Assembly: GCA_013214355.1 (NCBI GenBank)
Contig: JABSSL010000032.1
Coordinates: forward strand, 27,848-91,847
Source: Saprospiraceae bacterium
Lineage (GTDB): Bacteria > Bacteroidota > Bacteroidia > Chitinophagales > Saprospiraceae
Direction: 5' to 3'
Length of the DNA stretch: 64,000 nt
Under the pieces are notes generated by a model that saw nothing but the letters and a program-made list of their open reading frames with translations, was not told the origin of the DNA and ran no database searches. The translations under genes were made by a program, and so were the position numbers. Every line of letters starts with the position of its first letter. Position 1 is the stretch's first letter. Below, piece after piece: positions 62,098 through 64,000 of the stretch.

Positions 62098-64000
62098 ATG
62101 TTAAAAGAACTCCTCTCCATTTGTTTGTGGACCCTATTTGTTGGGACAACTTTATTGGCTGATTCCAAAGGGGAAGAAGATTATGTAGCCCGTTTATCTA
62201 TTCCGCTTGGTTCGGCTTTAGACGATGTTGAAGAACGGCCCAATGGTACTATATATTCTAATAGTACAGACCTTGAACTTAGCTTTGATCCCCAGAATGG
62301 CAACCAAAAAATCGGTTTGCGTTTTCCATCCATTCCGTTAGCGGCTGGGGCGCAGATTCAAAATGCCTATATCCAATTTGCCGCAGATGAAGCGGATGCA
62401 GATCCGACCAATTTATTCATCCGTATCAGTGAAGAAGACGATGCTGCTCCATTTACGTTGACCAACCAAGATGTAAGTCAAAGAGCACTCTCATCGCAGT
62501 CCGTCAACTGGCAGCCCCCGGCCTGGTTTACCGAAGGAGAGCAAGGTGCTGACCAACGGACTCCTGATCTATCGGTTTTGATCAAGCAAGTTCTTAATCG
62601 TCCAGGATGGGAACAGGGAAATGCCATAGCCTTCGTTATCGATGGCAGCGGGACTCGTACTGCAGAAGCCTTCGAAGGAGATGCTGCCTTAGCTCCAAGG
62701 CTTATTTTGGAAGTGCTGCTGCCTAGCCCACAAGAACCGATTACAGGGTTGATCATCAATGAATTAATGGCTGCCAATGCTTCCATAAACGATGAATTTG
62801 GAGAAGCAGATGACTGGCTTGAATTGTACAACAATGGTGAAGAGCCTATTGAAATTGGCGGGCTTTATCTCACCGATAAGCTTGATGAACTAGACAAATG
62901 GCAGATTGCTAAACCACAACTTATTGCTCCTGGGGAATTTGCTTTGATTTGGGCAGATGGTGATGAGGAGCAAGGAGGAGATCATGCCTCATTTAAGCTC
63001 TCGGCAGATGGAGAGGCTTTAGCGCTCGTGCAGAAGATAGGGACAGAACTAATAATTTTAGATCAGATAGAATTTGGGGAAATATCAATTGATGTATCCT
63101 ACGGCAGAATTACAGATGGCAGTGATCAATGGGTTTTCTTCGCGGAAGCTACCCCCGCTTCTTCCAATGATGGACAAGCTAGATTTCTCAATGCAAATAT
63201 TACTTTCTCTCTAGAGGATGGGATGTACTTCGGTACACAGGAGCTGGAGATGGAAACGGACGAGGCCGGGGCAAACATTCATTATACTTTGACAGGAAAA
63301 GACCCCTCTGAGGAAGACCCAATCTATCAAGGGCCTATCACCATCACCAGCTCTACGGTAGTTAGTGCCCGGGCTTTCAAACCTGGCTTTGCCGGGCAAA
63401 AAACGACCCGGGGAACCTATCTGATTGACGAATCCAGTGATGTATTTCATTTACACCTACAAATAGACCCTAAATACTTATGGGATGATGAGACCGGCAT
63501 GTATGTGACGGGGGAGAATGGAATTACTGGTTTTTGCAGTGAGGAGCCCAGAAATTGGAATCAAGATTGGGAGTATCCGGGACAAATAACGCTTTTTGAG
63601 CCGGATGGTAGAAAGGCCTTTAAGGTAAATGCCGGAGTAAAGATTGGAGGTGGCTGTTCACGAGGACTTAAAATGAAGAGTCTCAATTTCTTTTTGCGGA
63701 AAGGTACATACGGGGATGAGAAGATCGAATATCAACTCTTTGATCAGCTAGATATTCATGAGTTTAGGCGATTCAAGGTAAGGAATGGAGGAAATGATTT
63801 CACGCAGATGCTGTTTAGAGATGCCGCTGTCCATGAGATTGTAAGAGATCAATTTGACATGGATATCATGGCTTATCGTCCGGTCCAAGTATTCATTAAC
63901 GGAGACTATTGGGGCGTTTACGGTATGCGAGAATTTTTCAACCAGGATTATCTAGCCGCTCATCATGGTGTAGATCGCGATAACCTTGACATCATAAAAA
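62098..64000 (+). CDS. CotH-kinase exoprotein with DNRLRE-like, lamin-tail and chitobiase C-terminal-like domains (3' end outside window)
   Basis: The frame is open from the ATG at 62098 to the window end (634 codons), so the C-terminus is unknown. Signal peptide MLKELLSICLWTLFVGTTLLA. Residues about 30-210 resemble a DNRLRE-type carbohydrate-binding domain (LRFPSIPLAAGAQIQNAYIQ). About 217-350 is a lamin-tail domain (LIINELMAAN, WLELYNNGEEPIEI). About 370-440 is the chitobiase/hexosaminidase C-terminal-like module (IHYTLTGKDPSEEDPIY). From about 447 the CotH kinase-like domain starts, with FINGDYWGVYGMREFF near the edge. In Bacteroidota such proteins are secreted, often by T9SS; role unknown. 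Confidence 0.85.
   Translation, partial: MLKELLSICLWTLFVGTTLLADSKGEEDYVARLSIPLGSALDDVEERPNGTIYSNSTDLELSFDPQNGNQKIGLRFPSIPLAAGAQIQNAYIQFAADEADADPTNLFIRISEEDDAAPFTLTNQDVSQRALSSQSVNWQPPAWFTEGEQGADQRTPDLSVLIKQVLNRPGWEQGNAIAFVIDGSGTRTAEAFEGDAALAPRLILEVLLPSPQEPITGLIINELMAANASINDEFGEADDWLELYNNGEEPIEIGGLYLTDKLDELDKWQIAKPQLIAPGEFALIWADGDEEQGGDHASFKLSADGEALALVQKIGTELIILDQIEFGEISIDVSYGRITDGSDQWVFFAEATPASSNDGQARFLNANITFSLEDGMYFGTQELEMETDEAGANIHYTLTGKDPSEEDPIYQGPITITSSTVVSARAFKPGFAGQKTTRGTYLIDESSDVFHLHLQIDPKYLWDDETGMYVTGENGITGFCSEEPRNWNQDWEYPGQITLFEPDGRKAFKVNAGVKIGGGCSRGLKMKSLNFFLRKGTYGDEKIEYQLFDQLDIHEFRRFKVRNGGNDFTQMLFRDAAVHEIVRDQFDMDIMAYRPVQVFINGDYWGVYGMREFFNQDYLAAHHGVDRDNLDIIK

Overview
The window is chromosomal DNA of a marine-type Bacteroidota (Bacteroidetes). 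The support is internal: type IX secretion (T9SS) C-terminal sorting domains, many lipoprotein glycosidases, sulfatases next to glycosidases, GPH-type sugar symporters, a membrane-anchored propeller/Y_Y_Y/LuxR-type regulator, and a CotH/lamin-tail exoprotein. A Saprospiria (Lewinella-like) host is my best guess, but this is an impression without a marker gene. I saw no rRNA, tRNA, CRISPR array or intact transposase gene.

Layout. (1) 1-6759, + strand: a polysaccharide-degradation operon with a sulfatase C-terminus, a heparinase/alginate-lyase-like toroid protein, a GH42-like protein and a 737-residue secreted protein of unrecognised family. (2) 6829-13414: housekeeping and stress genes: a small eRF1/host-attachment-like protein, FtsH, a tandem universal stress protein, a CBM48 protein, and an MlaE-MlaF-MlaD lipid transport operon. 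(3) 13593-34976: a beta-1,3/1,6-glucan (laminarin-type) locus. A sensor-regulator is divergent from a series of + strand genes: a glycosidase fused to a predicted outer-membrane beta-barrel, a lipoprotein with six tandem binding-like repeats, a GH16 laminarinase lipoprotein, a large cytoplasmic beta-1,3-glucan phosphorylase (GH149-like), a GH17 lipoprotein, a GH30 lipoprotein, a GPH symporter and two GH17 proteins without signal peptides. (4) 35033-44455, - strand: GH78-like, GH2, sulfatase, enolase-superfamily enzyme and an AraC regulator, suggesting use of a sulfated, possibly rhamnose-containing glycan. (5) 44563-52453: VOC and HIT proteins, a GntP permease, a secreted beta-helix protein with a T9SS signal, an esterase-like hydrolase, an NTF2-like lipoprotein and small proteins. 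(6) 52557-57882: CE4 deacetylase-like protein, HGSNAT-type membrane acetyltransferase, GH9 glycosidase and a second GPH symporter. (7) 58127-61973: a TetR-led operon with a membrane protein, a flavin monooxygenase and a membrane-anchored fumarylacetoacetase-fold protein. (8) 62098 to the edge: an incomplete CotH-type exoprotein.

How the glucan genes may work together (inference): surface GH16 and the repeat lipoprotein bind and cut glucan; the glycosidase-barrel fusion may process it or let it through the outer membrane; GH17 and GH30 lipoproteins trim and debranch; the GPH symporter imports oligosaccharides; the phosphorylase and the two unsecreted GH17 proteins act in the cytoplasm. No SusC/SusD pair is present in the window, which makes the barrel fusion the most intriguing gene here.

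Mobile-element relics are short and non-coding: a 111-bp palindromic element with an 8-bp target duplication (33902-34028), a 158-bp palindromic element with TTAA duplication that splits a T9SS sorting domain exactly in frame (47107-47272), and an IS200/IS605-end-like sequence (61978-62095).
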